DNA of 64,000 nucleotides from Nitrososphaerota archaeon (GCA_027315065.1 DAHUYT010000002.1:13554-77553), one strand, 5' to 3'. Shown: positions 46,188 through 55,622, counted from the first letter of the stretch. The notes: a model not told the origin generated them from the sequence alone. Numbers and translations are program-made.

Positions 46188-46725
46188 GGCCTAGATATTA
46201 TTAACTATCTTATAAGTTTAGCAATAATTATTATTAGCATTTTATGGATTAATTCCTAAACTAATTGTGTCAATGATTGGAATTCTTCTGTTAGGTACTA
46301 CATGGCAACAAATTCTACCGTATCCATCTTTTGGTTTATTTTAAATTTTTTATCATCAAGCCAATCTTTTCTGTACCATATTAAGCATCTCAGGAATCCA
46401 AACTTGATGAATATGAAATTGATGAGATATTGGAGATTAGCAGTATACAAACAAGATATTATCAAGGTGGTTTGCTGTAAATACTGGAAAGTCAGTTCTT
46501 GAAGTTTTGGAAATCATGTCCCGAGAACTACTCTTATCCACTGACGAAACGCTATCTTGAGGTTTAACACACGAGATAAGCTCAGAATTATTTGAAGAGC
46601 ATTATGAATTGATTTCTAGTCAGGAATGACGATCCGGTTTTTTATTATTAATTATTTTATAAATATAACATTAAAAATTATTAATTTATTCAAGATTTAT
46701 TAATAACTCAAAGGGCAGGAATGTA
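46188..46725. other. Intergenic region with decayed coding remnants and metal-importer promoter
   Basis: Contains a relic of the neighbouring NikR-like gene at 46298-46377. Plus-strand fragments with coding character follow (reading ESKLDEYEIDEILEISSIQ near 46392, and VLEVLEIMSRELLLSTDETL near 46494 in another frame, broken by stops). The right part is extremely AT-rich with TTATTAAT-type repeats and is the likely promoter and operator of the ABC importer. Confidence 0.5.
46298..46377 (-). pseudogene. Decayed C-terminal copy of the NikR-like regulator
   Basis: Read on the minus strand, GTEKIGLMIK matches GDAEKIGIMTK of the intact gene. After a one-base shift, KFKINQKMDTVEFVAM then a stop matches DFKTNRKMENVKLVAM then a stop. 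The last part shares 10 of 17 residues. This indicates a duplicated regulator gene that lost its front and then frameshifted. Confidence 0.75.
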
Positions 46726-47727
46726 TTGAAGTCTGGGCAAAAAGTGGCCATTGGCGGAGGGATTGCATCTGCAATCATCATAACTGTAGTTGTCATGTCA
46801 AGCGCAAATATCTTTGTTCATAATAATGCAAACCTTCCAATCCAGAATAACACAAGTCCTGTGGCTCAGAGTGGTACAATGTCGACCAATCAAATCCCAA
46901 CATCAAAGGTGCAAATAGTAGCCGCTGAAAATTTTTGGGGTAGTTTAGTATCCCAGCTTGGTGGAATACATGCGCAAGTGTTGAGTATTGTTACGGATCC
47001 GAATGCAGATCCACATGAATACGAAAGCAACACTGCTGATGCTCAATCAATTGCAAATGCAAACTATGTAATTGTCAATGGTGCCGGATATGATGACTGG
47101 GCAATAAAAATTATTGGGGCAAGCAATAATCAAAATCAAAAAGTTTTGAATGTGGCAGATCTTCTCGGTAAAAAAGAAGGTACCAATCCTCATTTTTGGT
47201 ACAATCCTGTTTATGTGAATCAAACCGTGGCACGAATGTATTCAGACCTTGTTTCTATCGATCCTACTAATACAGCATATTACAAACAGCAGTATGCTGA
47301 TTTGAATGCGTCACTTGGACAATATAACACTAGAATCGACAAGATCAAGCAGCAGTTTGCGGGCACACGAGTGGCAGCAACTGAGGATGTCTTTGCATAT
47401 GTTGCAAACGCTACAGGTCTTGACTTGATATCTCCTCCTGAATTTATGGAAGCTGTTGCAGAAGGAAACGACCCCCCTGCACAGAGTATTGTACAATTTC
47501 AGCAACAGCTTCAGGGTCAAGGAGGAAATGTGGCGGTGTTGGTATACAATAAACAAACGGTGACACCACTCACACAAAGTATCAAGGCACTGGCAGCCCA
47601 AAAAGATATTCCGATTGTTGGGGTAACGGAAACCATACAACCACCTGACGTCTCATTCCAAGATTGGATGAATGCAGAATTGATCTCTTTGCAAAATGCT
47701 CTCAATACAAAGGCTTTAGGTCAATGA
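46726..47727 (+). CDS. znuA: Zinc/manganese-type ABC transporter substrate-binding protein
   Basis: A 333-residue TroA/ZnuA-family lipoprotein-like or membrane-anchored binding protein. The N-terminal hydrophobic anchor is near residues 5-28 (VAIGGGIASAIIITVVVMSS) and a linker rich in N, S and T follows. Metal ligands are likely the histidines in DPNADPHEYESN and GTNPHFWYNP, with a glutamate in ATEDVFAY. It captures a divalent metal outside the cell and delivers it to the permease encoded downstream. TTG start. The metal cannot be assigned from sequence alone. Confidence 0.9.
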   Translation: MKSGQKVAIGGGIASAIIITVVVMSSANIFVHNNANLPIQNNTSPVAQSGTMSTNQIPTSKVQIVAAENFWGSLVSQLGGIHAQVLSIVTDPNADPHEYESNTADAQSIANANYVIVNGAGYDDWAIKIIGASNNQNQKVLNVADLLGKKEGTNPHFWYNPVYVNQTVARMYSDLVSIDPTNTAYYKQQYADLNASLGQYNTRIDKIKQQFAGTRVAATEDVFAYVANATGLDLISPPEFMEAVAEGNDPPAQSIVQFQQQLQGQGGNVAVLVYNKQTVTPLTQSIKALAAQKDIPIVGVTETIQPPDVSFQDWMNAELISLQNALNTKALGQ

Positions 47728-47733
47728 GAATAG

Positions 47734-48552
47734 ATGAACACAGTAGATAAGATGATCACTGATGCAGTGCAGCAGGAAATTGTTAGAGCTGAAAATCTAG
47801 CAGCGGGTTACCCTGGAAAAACTGTTTGGCAAGGCGCAAATTTTAGTTTTGTTCGTGGTGAGTTTGTAGCAATTATTGGTCCTAATGGAGCTGGCAAGAC
47901 ATTGCTGATGCGTTTACTTCTTGGACTACAACAACCTGTTAAGGGAACAATCAAGTTATTCAATTCGCAGCCCAAGCGTGGTAATCCCAAGATTGGATAC
48001 GTACCTCAACGTCATCTTATTGATAATGATACCAACATTGAGTGTATTGAACTAGTGCGATTAGCATTTTCCGGGACCCGATGGGGCTTTGGCTTATCCT
48101 CCAAAAGCGAACGAAAAACCGCCTTTGAGGCACTCGAAGCAGTTGGGGCAGCAGAGTTGGCTTATCAACCCCTCAGTGCTTTATCAGGTGGGGAATTGCA
48201 GAGGATATTTTTAGCAGAGGCATTAGTAAGTAATCCTGAAATATTATTACTCGATGAACCATTGTCAAATCTTGATATCAGGCGCGCGAAGGAACTAGTG
48301 CAACTTGTCAATAAAGTGGTTCGCTTGCGTAACGTTACGGCATTGCTTGTGGCTCATGACATTAATCCTCTCCTGCCATTTCTTGATAAAGTGGTTTACA
48401 TAGCCAACGGCAAGGCAGCAACAGGAAAACCAAAAGATGTCTTGACATCAGAATCTCTCACGGCATTGTACGGCGTTAACATAGAGGTTATGCGTGATTC
48501 TAGAGGAAACGTAGCAATCATAGGAATTGAGGATCATCATGGTGACGAATAG
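47734..48552 (+). CDS. znuC: Metal ABC transporter ATP-binding protein
   Basis: A 272-residue ATPase. Walker A is IGPNGAGKTLL, the signature is LSGGELQRIFLAEAL, and Walker B is ILLLDEPLSNLD. It contains the usual IGYVPQRHLID Q-loop and a switch His in LLVAHD. It powers the divalent-metal importer. The permease gene starts inside its end (ATG at 48539), showing translational coupling. Confidence 0.94.
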   Translation: MNTVDKMITDAVQQEIVRAENLAAGYPGKTVWQGANFSFVRGEFVAIIGPNGAGKTLLMRLLLGLQQPVKGTIKLFNSQPKRGNPKIGYVPQRHLIDNDTNIECIELVRLAFSGTRWGFGLSSKSERKTAFEALEAVGAAELAYQPLSALSGGELQRIFLAEALVSNPEILLLDEPLSNLDIRRAKELVQLVNKVVRLRNVTALLVAHDINPLLPFLDKVVYIANGKAATGKPKDVLTSESLTALYGVNIEVMRDSRGNVAIIGIEDHHGDE

Positions 48553-49456
48553 TTACATCTTCAATGCCAATTTGTTGATCGATGTACAACAAATGTTTCA
48601 ATATCAATTCATGCAACATGCCTTTGAGGCTGGAACAGCAGTAGCAATCATCGCAGGAATCGTCGGCTATTTTGTAGTGTTACGTCGCTCTGCATTTGCA
48701 TCTCATGCACTTTCCCATATTGGTTTTGCTGGTGCAGCAGGTGCCGTGTTATTAGGAATTAACCCTATTTTTGGTCTGTTAACGTTTACTTGCGGCGGTG
48801 GAGTTGGTATGGCAGTACTTGGCCCACGAGCTGTCAATCGAGATGTCCAAATTGGTACAGTTCTTGCATTCATGCTTGGATTGGGCGTGTTATTCATTAG
48901 TCTCTATACTGGTTATGCTACAGAAGCATACTCTATTTTGTTTGGAGAAATACTCGGCATAAGCAGCAGCGATGTTCTTATAACAGTTACTGCTAGTTTG
49001 ATAATCCTGGCTGCAGTAGGTATTATGTATAGACCGCTTTTGTTTGCATCACTTGATGAAGATGTGGCAGAAGCAAAGGGATTGTCCATGCCTTTGCTTG
49101 GCATAATTTTTATGCTTTTAGTTGCAGTTGCGGTATCTATCGCTGTTCAAGTTGTTGGTGTTCTTCTTATCTTTTCATTAATGGTCACACCAGCTGCAAT
49201 GGCACGACGATTGGCAAAACAACCTAGGAATGCCATGATCATCTCTGTTCTTATTTCTCTAATGGCAACATGGTCAAGCCTCTTTATTGCTTTTTATGAA
49301 CCGTATCCTGTAAGCTTTTTCATAACTAGTATGGTGTTTGTTTCTTACTTGTTTGTCAGGTACATTTATCCAAGCAGGATCTGTTTGGAATGCCGCGAAA
49401 AGTTCAGTAGCTTGTCTTTAGCGAAGCACTTGCAGAAAACACATCCCAATATATGA
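48539..49456 (+). CDS. znuB: Metal ABC transporter permease with C2H2-like zinc-finger tail
   Basis: A permease of 305 residues in the ZnuB/MntB family. About eight membrane helices run from residue 25 to 280, with the family-like HALSHIGFAGAAGAVLLG near residue 60 and VVGVLLIFSLMVTPAAMARRL near residue 205. The last 25 residues form CLECREKFSSLSLAKHLQKTH, a CxxC-11-H-4-H pattern resembling a classical zinc finger, predicted cytoplasmic. Such a tail is unusual for this family and could sense metal. The ATG at 48539 is preferred over a TTG at 48527. Confidence 0.9.
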   Translation: MVTNSYIFNANLLIDVQQMFQYQFMQHAFEAGTAVAIIAGIVGYFVVLRRSAFASHALSHIGFAGAAGAVLLGINPIFGLLTFTCGGGVGMAVLGPRAVNRDVQIGTVLAFMLGLGVLFISLYTGYATEAYSILFGEILGISSSDVLITVTASLIILAAVGIMYRPLLFASLDEDVAEAKGLSMPLLGIIFMLLVAVAVSIAVQVVGVLLIFSLMVTPAAMARRLAKQPRNAMIISVLISLMATWSSLFIAFYEPYPVSFFITSMVFVSYLFVRYIYPSRICLECREKFSSLSLAKHLQKTHPNI

Positions 49457-50362
49457 TCAGGAAACTAGTTGTGGTCTTACTGCACTAAGCGATATTGCAT
49501 GATCATCAATTAACACACCAACTCCAACATTAATGCTCGCTATTCTTACCACAACTTTTGGCAGATCATCATTGGTAAGATTGTATTGTTTGGCAAGAAT
49601 TTCCTTTACTTTATCTTCTGTATTGGATAGTTGGTTGAGAGTTGAGGGAATGGAAATATCCAGTGGTTGTCTTATCATGCTTGATGGGATCTTGCCGGTT
49701 CCGTCTTGTATTATGTAAAACAAGATCTTGTCTACAATAATCTCATGAGGTAGTGTGTCTAGAGCATTTGCAGTATAGAAGACCTGTACCTCTAAAGGAT
49801 CATTATCATAGTTTGAACTTGATATTATGGTACCTTTTGAAGGCTGTAATATTGAATTAAATGGTACATTAATTATAATGAATCCTTCTACAAAATTTTC
49901 ATTATAGTTATCAAGAACCCTTCTTATGTCTAGACACGTAATACTAGTAGCATTCTCTGAACCCAAATTTACTAGTACTGCATTAGAACTAGGTCCATTA
50001 TTTACTACAACATTCCAAAACATGGTTGATTCAGATCTGTCTTTATTGAAAATACTTACATCTGTATCATAATGACCTGGTCTGAGGGGACCCTCGCCAG
50101 CAAAAATAGAGCCACATTCAAATTTTGCAGTATACATTACCCCAGTTGGATTTTCAGTTGAATTAGTTTTTCCAGTGTTTGAATATGAGGATGTGATGGA
50201 ATTAGTTGTTGGAATAATTCCAGATAATTTGTTTGTATTTGATCCAGTAGATGGACTCTGGGCCAAGACTAGGTTGTATTCTTGAACTATGACGCTAATG
50301 ACAATAAAAAAAATGATCCCTGTGATAATCGAAACTGTGGAGGATCTTTTCCAGTTTTTCAC
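49457..50362 (-). CDS. Secreted hypothetical protein
   Basis: A 301-residue protein with an N-terminal hydrophobic segment (SIITGIIFFIVISVIVQEY), then a linker rich in S, T and N, and a beta-rich extracellular domain with two cysteines (near residues 83 and 145) that could form a disulfide. There is no C-terminal anchor or PEFG signal. I do not recognise the family. It converges directly with the znuB gene. Confidence 0.55.
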   Translation of the reverse strand: MKNWKRSSTVSIITGIIFFIVISVIVQEYNLVLAQSPSTGSNTNKLSGIIPTTNSITSSYSNTGKTNSTENPTGVMYTAKFECGSIFAGEGPLRPGHYDTDVSIFNKDRSESTMFWNVVVNNGPSSNAVLVNLGSENATSITCLDIRRVLDNYNENFVEGFIIINVPFNSILQPSKGTIISSSNYDNDPLEVQVFYTANALDTLPHEIIVDKILFYIIQDGTGKIPSSMIRQPLDISIPSTLNQLSNTEDKVKEILAKQYNLTNDDLPKVVVRIASINVGVGVLIDDHAISLSAVRPQLVS

Positions 50363-50457
50363 AAAATCAATTAAATTCTTCTAATAATATAATGTTAGTG
50401 AGAATATGGGTAACATTAAATATGAAGCGAGCAATATCGAAAATTAGGTACTGTTAA

Positions 50458-52188
50458 TTGCAAAAAACTTTGAGATTTTCGCTGTTTGCGTTTTTGCTCA
50501 TTTCCATCGTATTCTCCTCATTACCACGTAGCGCTTTTGGGGACGGCTTTGCAATGGAAAATCTCCCGCCTGCATCAGTTGGAAATAGGCAAGTACAGCT
50601 ATTCATCAAACTTAACCCCACAATACTATATTCTAATTCTGGCGTACAACCATCAATATTTTTTAGGTGGTTTGACGCAAACAATAACCAGACACTACAA
50701 CATATATCATTTTTCCTCACCATTACAAAGCACCACCAACTATTGTTTAGAGAACTTCTCCATACCCATACTGGCATACTCAACATGGATATTACTCCAA
50801 CTAACAGTAGTACTTGGACCGTTTATGCAGACAGAGAACCAGTTCTAAATGGGTGGGTGCCTGATAATGACGATGATCCAATTGATGTGATAGGTCCAAT
50901 TTTTAATGAAGGAGGGTTATATCACTTTAACATGCAAATGTTTTCTATAGATACTGACAACAACATATTTGATACAACCGATAATCCACAGAGTGTACCT
51001 AGCTTCGATGCATATCTTAGTGTTGGTGATGTCTCTAACCACGATCTTGTCTATAAAGGGAATACTTACAACTCTACCATTATCTCTTACTATGATAAGA
51101 TCAATAATGATTTTAAATTTGACCCGTCAAAGCTACAGCTTTCGTACTCTATGCCTTTTGACTGGAACATGACAAGAATATCTAACCAACCAATCTTTGT
51201 GCACGAAGAAATCCATATGCCAAAAGCTTTCAAGGAACTGACAAACTCACCAACATACTTGGCAACAATGAATGGTTACAAAATTACAGGACGCAGACTT
51301 ATTATCGATCCGTATACATCAGGATCCAGCGTAATTGCTCACATATTACTAAACAAGATAGACATACAGACCATGTCAAAACAAATGCCACCCGGAGCTG
51401 ATACAATGAACTTTACTCTTGCACCAGCCACGCCCGACGTAAAGACAGCAAACAGTGCCCTCACAGATTTTGGTGGGTGGGGAGTCAAATTGGGATGGAA
51501 TCCGACTCAGATTACGCCAAACTCCGTAAATAATTTGAAACTTTCCTTCTTTGACGCGTTTACTGAACAACCAGTTAATGGAGATGTAAATTATGATCTG
51601 AAACTACTGGACAATACTGGTGGCACTATTCTTTCCAAAGTAGGTTTGACTGCAAAGGGAGGAGTAGATACGCAAGCTTTGAATCTACCAGGTAATGGAA
51701 TATACAGTATACTACTGAACATAACGTCTATACAAAGCCCAACCGGACTGCTTGATACGTCTAGGATTGGTGTTGCAAGAGGCAACTTGGTTATTCCATC
51801 CACGGTTACTCCAGATGAAGGGGTTGTTGCTTTATCACAGGGAAACCAGTCTGTAACTCAGACTACACAGCCAACTAGCAATCAAACTGCTAGTAACCAA
51901 ATCACTACGACTAGCCAGATCTCAATTCCAGCATGGGTGAAGAACAATGCCAAGTGGTGGTCAGAAAACTCTATAGATGATTCCACTTTTGCTTCCGGAA
52001 TTCAATATCTGATAAAGCAGGGAATAATTCAGATACCGGCAACAACTCAGGGTCAGGCTTCTCCAGGTGTCCAGATACCTCAATGGGTCAAAACGAATGC
52101 GGGTTGGTGGTCTAGTGGACAGATAGATGATCAAACATTTGTGGCTGGAATTCAATATCTTATCAAAATTGGAATAATTACAGTCTAG
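50458..52188 (+). CDS. Secreted protein with two WVKNNA-WW C-terminal domains
   Basis: A 576-residue secreted protein with a TTG start and a signal peptide (SLFAFLLISIVFSSLPRSAFG). The body is a long beta-rich region with N-x-T/S sites. After a T/Q/N-rich linker come two copies of a 38-residue domain, one starting IPAWVKNNAKWWSENSIDD at residue 490 and one IPQWVKTNAGWWSSGQIDD near residue 540. Each ends FASGIQYLIKQGII or a near match. The domain may bind sugar polymers or the S-layer. That is inference. Confidence 0.72.
   Translation: MQKTLRFSLFAFLLISIVFSSLPRSAFGDGFAMENLPPASVGNRQVQLFIKLNPTILYSNSGVQPSIFFRWFDANNNQTLQHISFFLTITKHHQLLFRELLHTHTGILNMDITPTNSSTWTVYADREPVLNGWVPDNDDDPIDVIGPIFNEGGLYHFNMQMFSIDTDNNIFDTTDNPQSVPSFDAYLSVGDVSNHDLVYKGNTYNSTIISYYDKINNDFKFDPSKLQLSYSMPFDWNMTRISNQPIFVHEEIHMPKAFKELTNSPTYLATMNGYKITGRRLIIDPYTSGSSVIAHILLNKIDIQTMSKQMPPGADTMNFTLAPATPDVKTANSALTDFGGWGVKLGWNPTQITPNSVNNLKLSFFDAFTEQPVNGDVNYDLKLLDNTGGTILSKVGLTAKGGVDTQALNLPGNGIYSILLNITSIQSPTGLLDTSRIGVARGNLVIPSTVTPDEGVVALSQGNQSVTQTTQPTSNQTASNQITTTSQISIPAWVKNNAKWWSENSIDDSTFASGIQYLIKQGIIQIPATTQGQASPGVQIPQWVKTNAGWWSSGQIDDQTFVAGIQYLIKIGIITV
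51925..52041 (+). repeat. WVKNNA-WW domain, copy 1
   Basis: The segment has aromatic W at two positions, an IDD in the middle and an IQYLIKxGII end. Copy 2 follows after a short linker. Confidence 0.8.
52075..52185 (+). repeat. WVKNNA-WW domain, copy 2
   Basis: Same layout as copy 1 (IPQWVKTNAGWW, IDDQTF, GIQYLIKIGII), reaching the stop codon. Confidence 0.8.
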
Positions 52189-52286
52189 TCCACAAGTAAA
52201 GTAAAAAATATACCTAAAACTTCAAATCTAAAATCGTAATCTAACAATTCCCAAGAAATAAATCTCATAAATTTAACAAAAATAAC

Positions 52287-52463
52287 ATGCCACTGATAAC
52301 TATCTCTATGTATCCTGGCAGAGATGAAAAACAAAAAGAGGAATTTGCAAAAGCAGTTACAAAATCTGCAGTAGAAATTCTCAAAACTAAGGAGGGTCAC
52401 GTAATTGTAGTTTTCGAAGAGAATCCAAAAGAAAACTGGTATATGGCAGGGAATCCTCTTTAA
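52287..52463 (+). CDS. 4-oxalocrotonate tautomerase-family protein
   Basis: A 58-residue protein beginning MPLITISMYPGRDEKQKEEF. After removal of Met, Pro1 is the catalytic base of this family, and the remaining small beta-alpha-beta fold is typical. A basic residue in the GRDEK segment may help to bind the acid substrate. In archaea the substrate is usually unknown. It lies 34 bases before the nitrilase, possibly in one operon. Confidence 0.88.
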   Translation: MPLITISMYPGRDEKQKEEFAKAVTKSAVEILKTKEGHVIVVFEENPKENWYMAGNPL

Positions 52464-52497
52464 ACACATTTTTATTTTATACAAAATTACAAAGTTT

Positions 52498-53307
52498 GTG
52501 ACAAAAATTGCAGTAATACAGATGAAAGCTTATACAGAGAAGGAAAAAAACCTTAAAAAAATTCTTGATTATATTGTAAAGGCGGCAAAAAGAAAATCTG
52601 CACTATGTGTATTTCCAGAATTCATGATGTTTTATACCACATCTCACCAATCTGCTTCAGAACTTGCAAGCTTGGCAGAAAAAATAACTGGAGAATTTGT
52701 CACTTCGATATTGGAAGTAGCAAGAAAAAATTCGGTTCAAGTTGTAGGAACATTTTATGAAAAAAGCCCAAAGGCAAATAGAGTCTATGACACTTCATTT
52801 CTAACTGATAGAAATGGAAGAATAGTATCAAAATATAGAAAAATTCATCTCTACGATGCACTTGGTTTCAAAGAATCAACAAAACTTTATCCAGGTTCTT
52901 CACTTGCAAGACCAATTAAAACAAATGTTGGTAAGGTTGGTATGCTGATTTGTTATGATTTGAGATTTCCTGAGATGTCGCGTATGTTAGCGTCTTCTGG
53001 TTCTGAGATTCTAGTTGCTCCTTCCGCATGGGTACAAGGAAAAATGAAAGAAGAACATTGGATAACCATTAACAAGACAAGAGCAATAGAGAACGGATGC
53101 TACGTTGTTGCGCCAGACCAGGTGGGAAACATTTACTGCGGAAGAAGCTTGGTAGTGGATCCGTTTGGCAAAATACTTCTAGACATGAAAAAAAGGGAGG
53201 GTATTGGTATAGTTGATATCTCATTAGATCAAGTAAAACAAGTGCGAAAAATATTACCTCTTTTGAAAAACCGGCGAACTGATATATACACTGATCTTAA
53301 GATTTGA
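52498..53307 (+). CDS. Carbon-nitrogen hydrolase (nitrilase superfamily)
   Basis: A 269-residue amidase-type enzyme with the Glu-Lys-Cys triad: E in CVFPEFMMF, K in KYRKIHLYD and C in MLICYDLRFPEM. This layout is like the omega-amidase/Nit family, which hydrolyses small amides such as deaminated glutathione or 2-oxoglutaramate. GTG start. No signal peptide. Substrate not determined by sequence. Confidence 0.9.
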   Translation: MTKIAVIQMKAYTEKEKNLKKILDYIVKAAKRKSALCVFPEFMMFYTTSHQSASELASLAEKITGEFVTSILEVARKNSVQVVGTFYEKSPKANRVYDTSFLTDRNGRIVSKYRKIHLYDALGFKESTKLYPGSSLARPIKTNVGKVGMLICYDLRFPEMSRMLASSGSEILVAPSAWVQGKMKEEHWITINKTRAIENGCYVVAPDQVGNIYCGRSLVVDPFGKILLDMKKREGIGIVDISLDQVKQVRKILPLLKNRRTDIYTDLKI

Positions 53308-53755
53308 TGATTCTACTTGAGCATCGTATGTTACAGCATTGTCTTGTCCATTTTTGTTTCATTGAATATCTAAATACAATCATAGGCCAACAGCAACTCT
53401 TACACGGAATCCTTGTTGCATACATCATTCCTTTCTGGATTAACGGAGAAGATGCTCTACAGCCATTATGATAATTAGAGCATCCCATGAAGCGTTTTCT
53501 TGTCTGCCTAGAACGTATGACTAGAATCTTCCCAATCCTGCATTCTGGGCACTTGACTAGTCCATTTGGAGGCGTATTTGTACCAAGAATGACGTATTTC
53601 TTCTTTCTTCCTGACCAAGAAAGATAGCCGTTATTGTCATAGTATTGATGTATCTCTTCTCTTATTCTTACAACTTTTTTATTCGTAATTCGAACAAAAT
53701 TTCTCAAACCTGATCTTTTTTTAAGTACAATTACTTGGGAAATATTTTCTTTCAT
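53297..53755 (-). CDS. Topoisomerase-type C4 zinc-finger protein
   Basis: A 152-residue basic protein. After an N-terminal region of about 75 residues come zinc fingers of the topoisomerase I C-terminal type: CPECRIGKILVIRSRQT with a following FMGCSN and GC, then CKSC, then CCNIRC. Standalone proteins of this kind bind single-stranded DNA or RNA. The frame extends upstream to 53791, but the ATG at 53755 begins a cleaner protein. It converges with the nitrilase gene. Confidence 0.72.
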   Translation of the reverse strand: MKENISQVIVLKKRSGLRNFVRITNKKVVRIREEIHQYYDNNGYLSWSGRKKKYVILGTNTPPNGLVKCPECRIGKILVIRSRQTRKRFMGCSNYHNGCRASSPLIQKGMMYATRIPCKSCCWPMIVFRYSMKQKWTRQCCNIRCSSRIIKS

Positions 53756-53799
53756 TGATGTAATCTGATCTAACTGATTAAAGAATAGCAATGAAGAAT

Positions 53800-53808
53800 T
53801 TTTATATG
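53800..53808 (+). promoter_or_regulatory. TATA box of the thiolase gene
   Basis: TTTTATATG lies about 25 bases before the GTG at 53828, so the thiolase transcript is probably leaderless. Confidence 0.65.
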
Positions 53809-53827
53809 GAATCTAGTCAGCAAATTT

Positions 53828-54982
53828 GTGGAAAAAGTCTGTGTTATTGGTGCTGGTAGCACAAAATATGGAAAACTGCAAGATAGCATTATCGACATTG
53901 CACTTCAAGCATCAGTAGAAGCAATAGAAAGTGCCGGGATAGGACCAAAGCAGATCCAAGCTGGATACATATCAAATGTATTTGGTATTGCAGACAAGCA
54001 AGTTCACCTAGGTCCAGTGATAATGAGTAACCTTGGTATTCCAGAAGTTCCATCATTATCAATCGAGTCTGCATGTGGAAGCGGATCTGTATCATTTCGG
54101 GAAGCATATGCAAATGTAGCTGCAGGATTTTATGATGTAGTTTTAGCAACTGGCATTGAAAAAGTAACTCATACCGGTACTGAATGGACCACTACATACT
54201 TTTCTTATTGTTCTGATTTTTTTTATGAAGGAGGTGCAGGAGCATCATTTCCGGGATTATTTGCATCCATGGCAAGAGCATATCTTGCAGAGTTTAAAGC
54301 AACTGAAGAAGATCTTGCAATGGTTGCAGTAAAAAACCATGATAATGGTTATCTCAATCCGAAAGCTCACCTTCGCAAAAAAATTACTATTGATGATGTA
54401 TTAAACTCAGCAGTAGTTGCAAGCCCTCTAAAACTATATGACTGTTGTCCATTTTCGGATGGAGCAAGTGCTGTAATTTTATGTAGCGAAAAATTTGCAA
54501 AGGCTCATTCAAAAAATTATATTGAAGTGATTGGATCAGGAAGAGGCGGTTCACCAGCTGCACTACAAGGAAGAGAACATATTACTACAATCCCCAGCAC
54601 AAAAATTGCAGCTCAAGCTGCATACAAGATGGCTGGAATAACCCCAAAAGATGTTGATTTTGCTGAAGTCCACGATTGTTTTACAATTGCTGAACTAGTT
54701 GACACTGAAGATCTCGGGTTCTTCGAAAAGGGAAAAGCTGTACAAGCCGTACGAGAAGGAAGAACAAGACTCAACGGCGATATTTCTATAAATCCATCAG
54801 GGGGACTAAAGTCAAAGGGGCACCCAATAGGAGCAACCGGGATAGGACAGGTAGTTGAAGTCTTCGATCAATTAACAGGAAAAGCAGGAGAAAGAACTGT
54901 TAAAGATGCAAAAATCGGACTAACACACAATTTTGGTGCAACTGGTGCAAGCTGTGCAGTTCATATTTTTAAAAGTGTATAA
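53828..54982 (+). CDS. Thiolase-family acyl-CoA acetyltransferase
   Basis: A 384-residue thiolase. The acylated cysteine is in IESACGSGSVSF near residue 80, the general-base region is VHDCFTIAEL, and the C-terminal SKGHPIGATGIGQV holds the second active-site segment. In archaea such thiolases make acetoacetyl-CoA for mevalonate synthesis or cleave it in the hydroxypropionate/hydroxybutyrate cycle. The direct neighbour is a DUF35-type protein, the known partner of archaeal thiolase and HMG-CoA synthase. Which pathway it serves cannot be decided from the window. GTG start. Confidence 0.88.
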   Translation: MEKVCVIGAGSTKYGKLQDSIIDIALQASVEAIESAGIGPKQIQAGYISNVFGIADKQVHLGPVIMSNLGIPEVPSLSIESACGSGSVSFREAYANVAAGFYDVVLATGIEKVTHTGTEWTTTYFSYCSDFFYEGGAGASFPGLFASMARAYLAEFKATEEDLAMVAVKNHDNGYLNPKAHLRKKITIDDVLNSAVVASPLKLYDCCPFSDGASAVILCSEKFAKAHSKNYIEVIGSGRGGSPAALQGREHITTIPSTKIAAQAAYKMAGITPKDVDFAEVHDCFTIAELVDTEDLGFFEKGKAVQAVREGRTRLNGDISINPSGGLKSKGHPIGATGIGQVVEVFDQLTGKAGERTVKDAKIGLTHNFGATGASCAVHIFKSV

Positions 54983-54984
54983 TT

Positions 54985-55350
54985 TTGCTGTCAAAAGAGG
55001 AATTTATCAATAATGCAAAGGTAGGAAAGATATTGACAAGAAAATGTACTAAATGTGGGCATCTTCATCTGGTTACTACATATTTTTGCCAAAATTGTGG
55101 AAACGCGGGGTTTGAGAATGTAATAATTGAGGGCAAGGGCACAGTAGCTACCTATACCATAATAACTGTACCACCAGAAGGTTATGAGAAAGATGTTCCA
55201 TATGCTTGGATTGTTATGAATGTGGATAATTCTGAATTAAGAATTTCCGGCTTTATGGCAAACATAAAATCACCAGTAGATCTGCCTTTGGGTATAAAAG
55301 TAAAGATAACAGGTTATGATGAGCACGGAATAATAATCGAAAAACAGTAA
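54985..55350 (+). CDS. DUF35-type zinc-ribbon/OB-fold thiolase partner
   Basis: A 121-residue protein: an N-terminal helix, a zinc ribbon with CTKCGHLH and CQNCG near residues 20-40, and an OB-fold beginning near residue 50 (GTVATYTIITVPPEGYEKD). In archaea this protein forms a complex with thiolase and HMG-CoA synthase and binds CoA or its intermediate. It starts 2 bases after the thiolase stop, so the two are co-translated. Confidence 0.88.
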   Translation: MLSKEEFINNAKVGKILTRKCTKCGHLHLVTTYFCQNCGNAGFENVIIEGKGTVATYTIITVPPEGYEKDVPYAWIVMNVDNSELRISGFMANIKSPVDLPLGIKVKITGYDEHGIIIEKQ

Positions 55351-55421
55351 ATCAAATTTAGTAAGTTAATTAAAAAAAACTAGAGCATTTCTTTTATAAC
55401 ATTATCTGGAATCTACTTTTA

Positions 55422-55583
55422 ATGTCAGTAGATGTTGTATGTGATAAATGTGGATCTAAAATAGCAAATATGCGTATGTTAAAGTCGATCAAGGATGTAA
55501 TGCGACCATATGATAGTAAATGTCCATCATGCGGTCAAACACTGCTATCGTCAGAATTTACTGTAGATGTTCAAAAGAACTGA
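55422..55583 (+). CDS. 53-residue zinc-ribbon microprotein
   Basis: A small protein with CDKCGSK near residue 7 and CPSCGQT near residue 34, a classic two-knuckle zinc ribbon. It may bind RNA or a protein partner. It lies between the thiolase pair and the HTH/ATP-cone gene. No family name is certain. Confidence 0.6.
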   Translation: MSVDVVCDKCGSKIANMRMLKSIKDVMRPYDSKCPSCGQTLLSSEFTVDVQKN

Positions 55584-55622
55584 TCTAAAAAGTTTGTGCA
55601 TCGATCAAACTAGTCACAAATC

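Noticed and set aside
46302..46502. Plus-strand 66-codon frame as a gene
   Set aside because: Its first part overlaps the minus-strand relic of the NikR-like regulator, and its composition is not protein-like.
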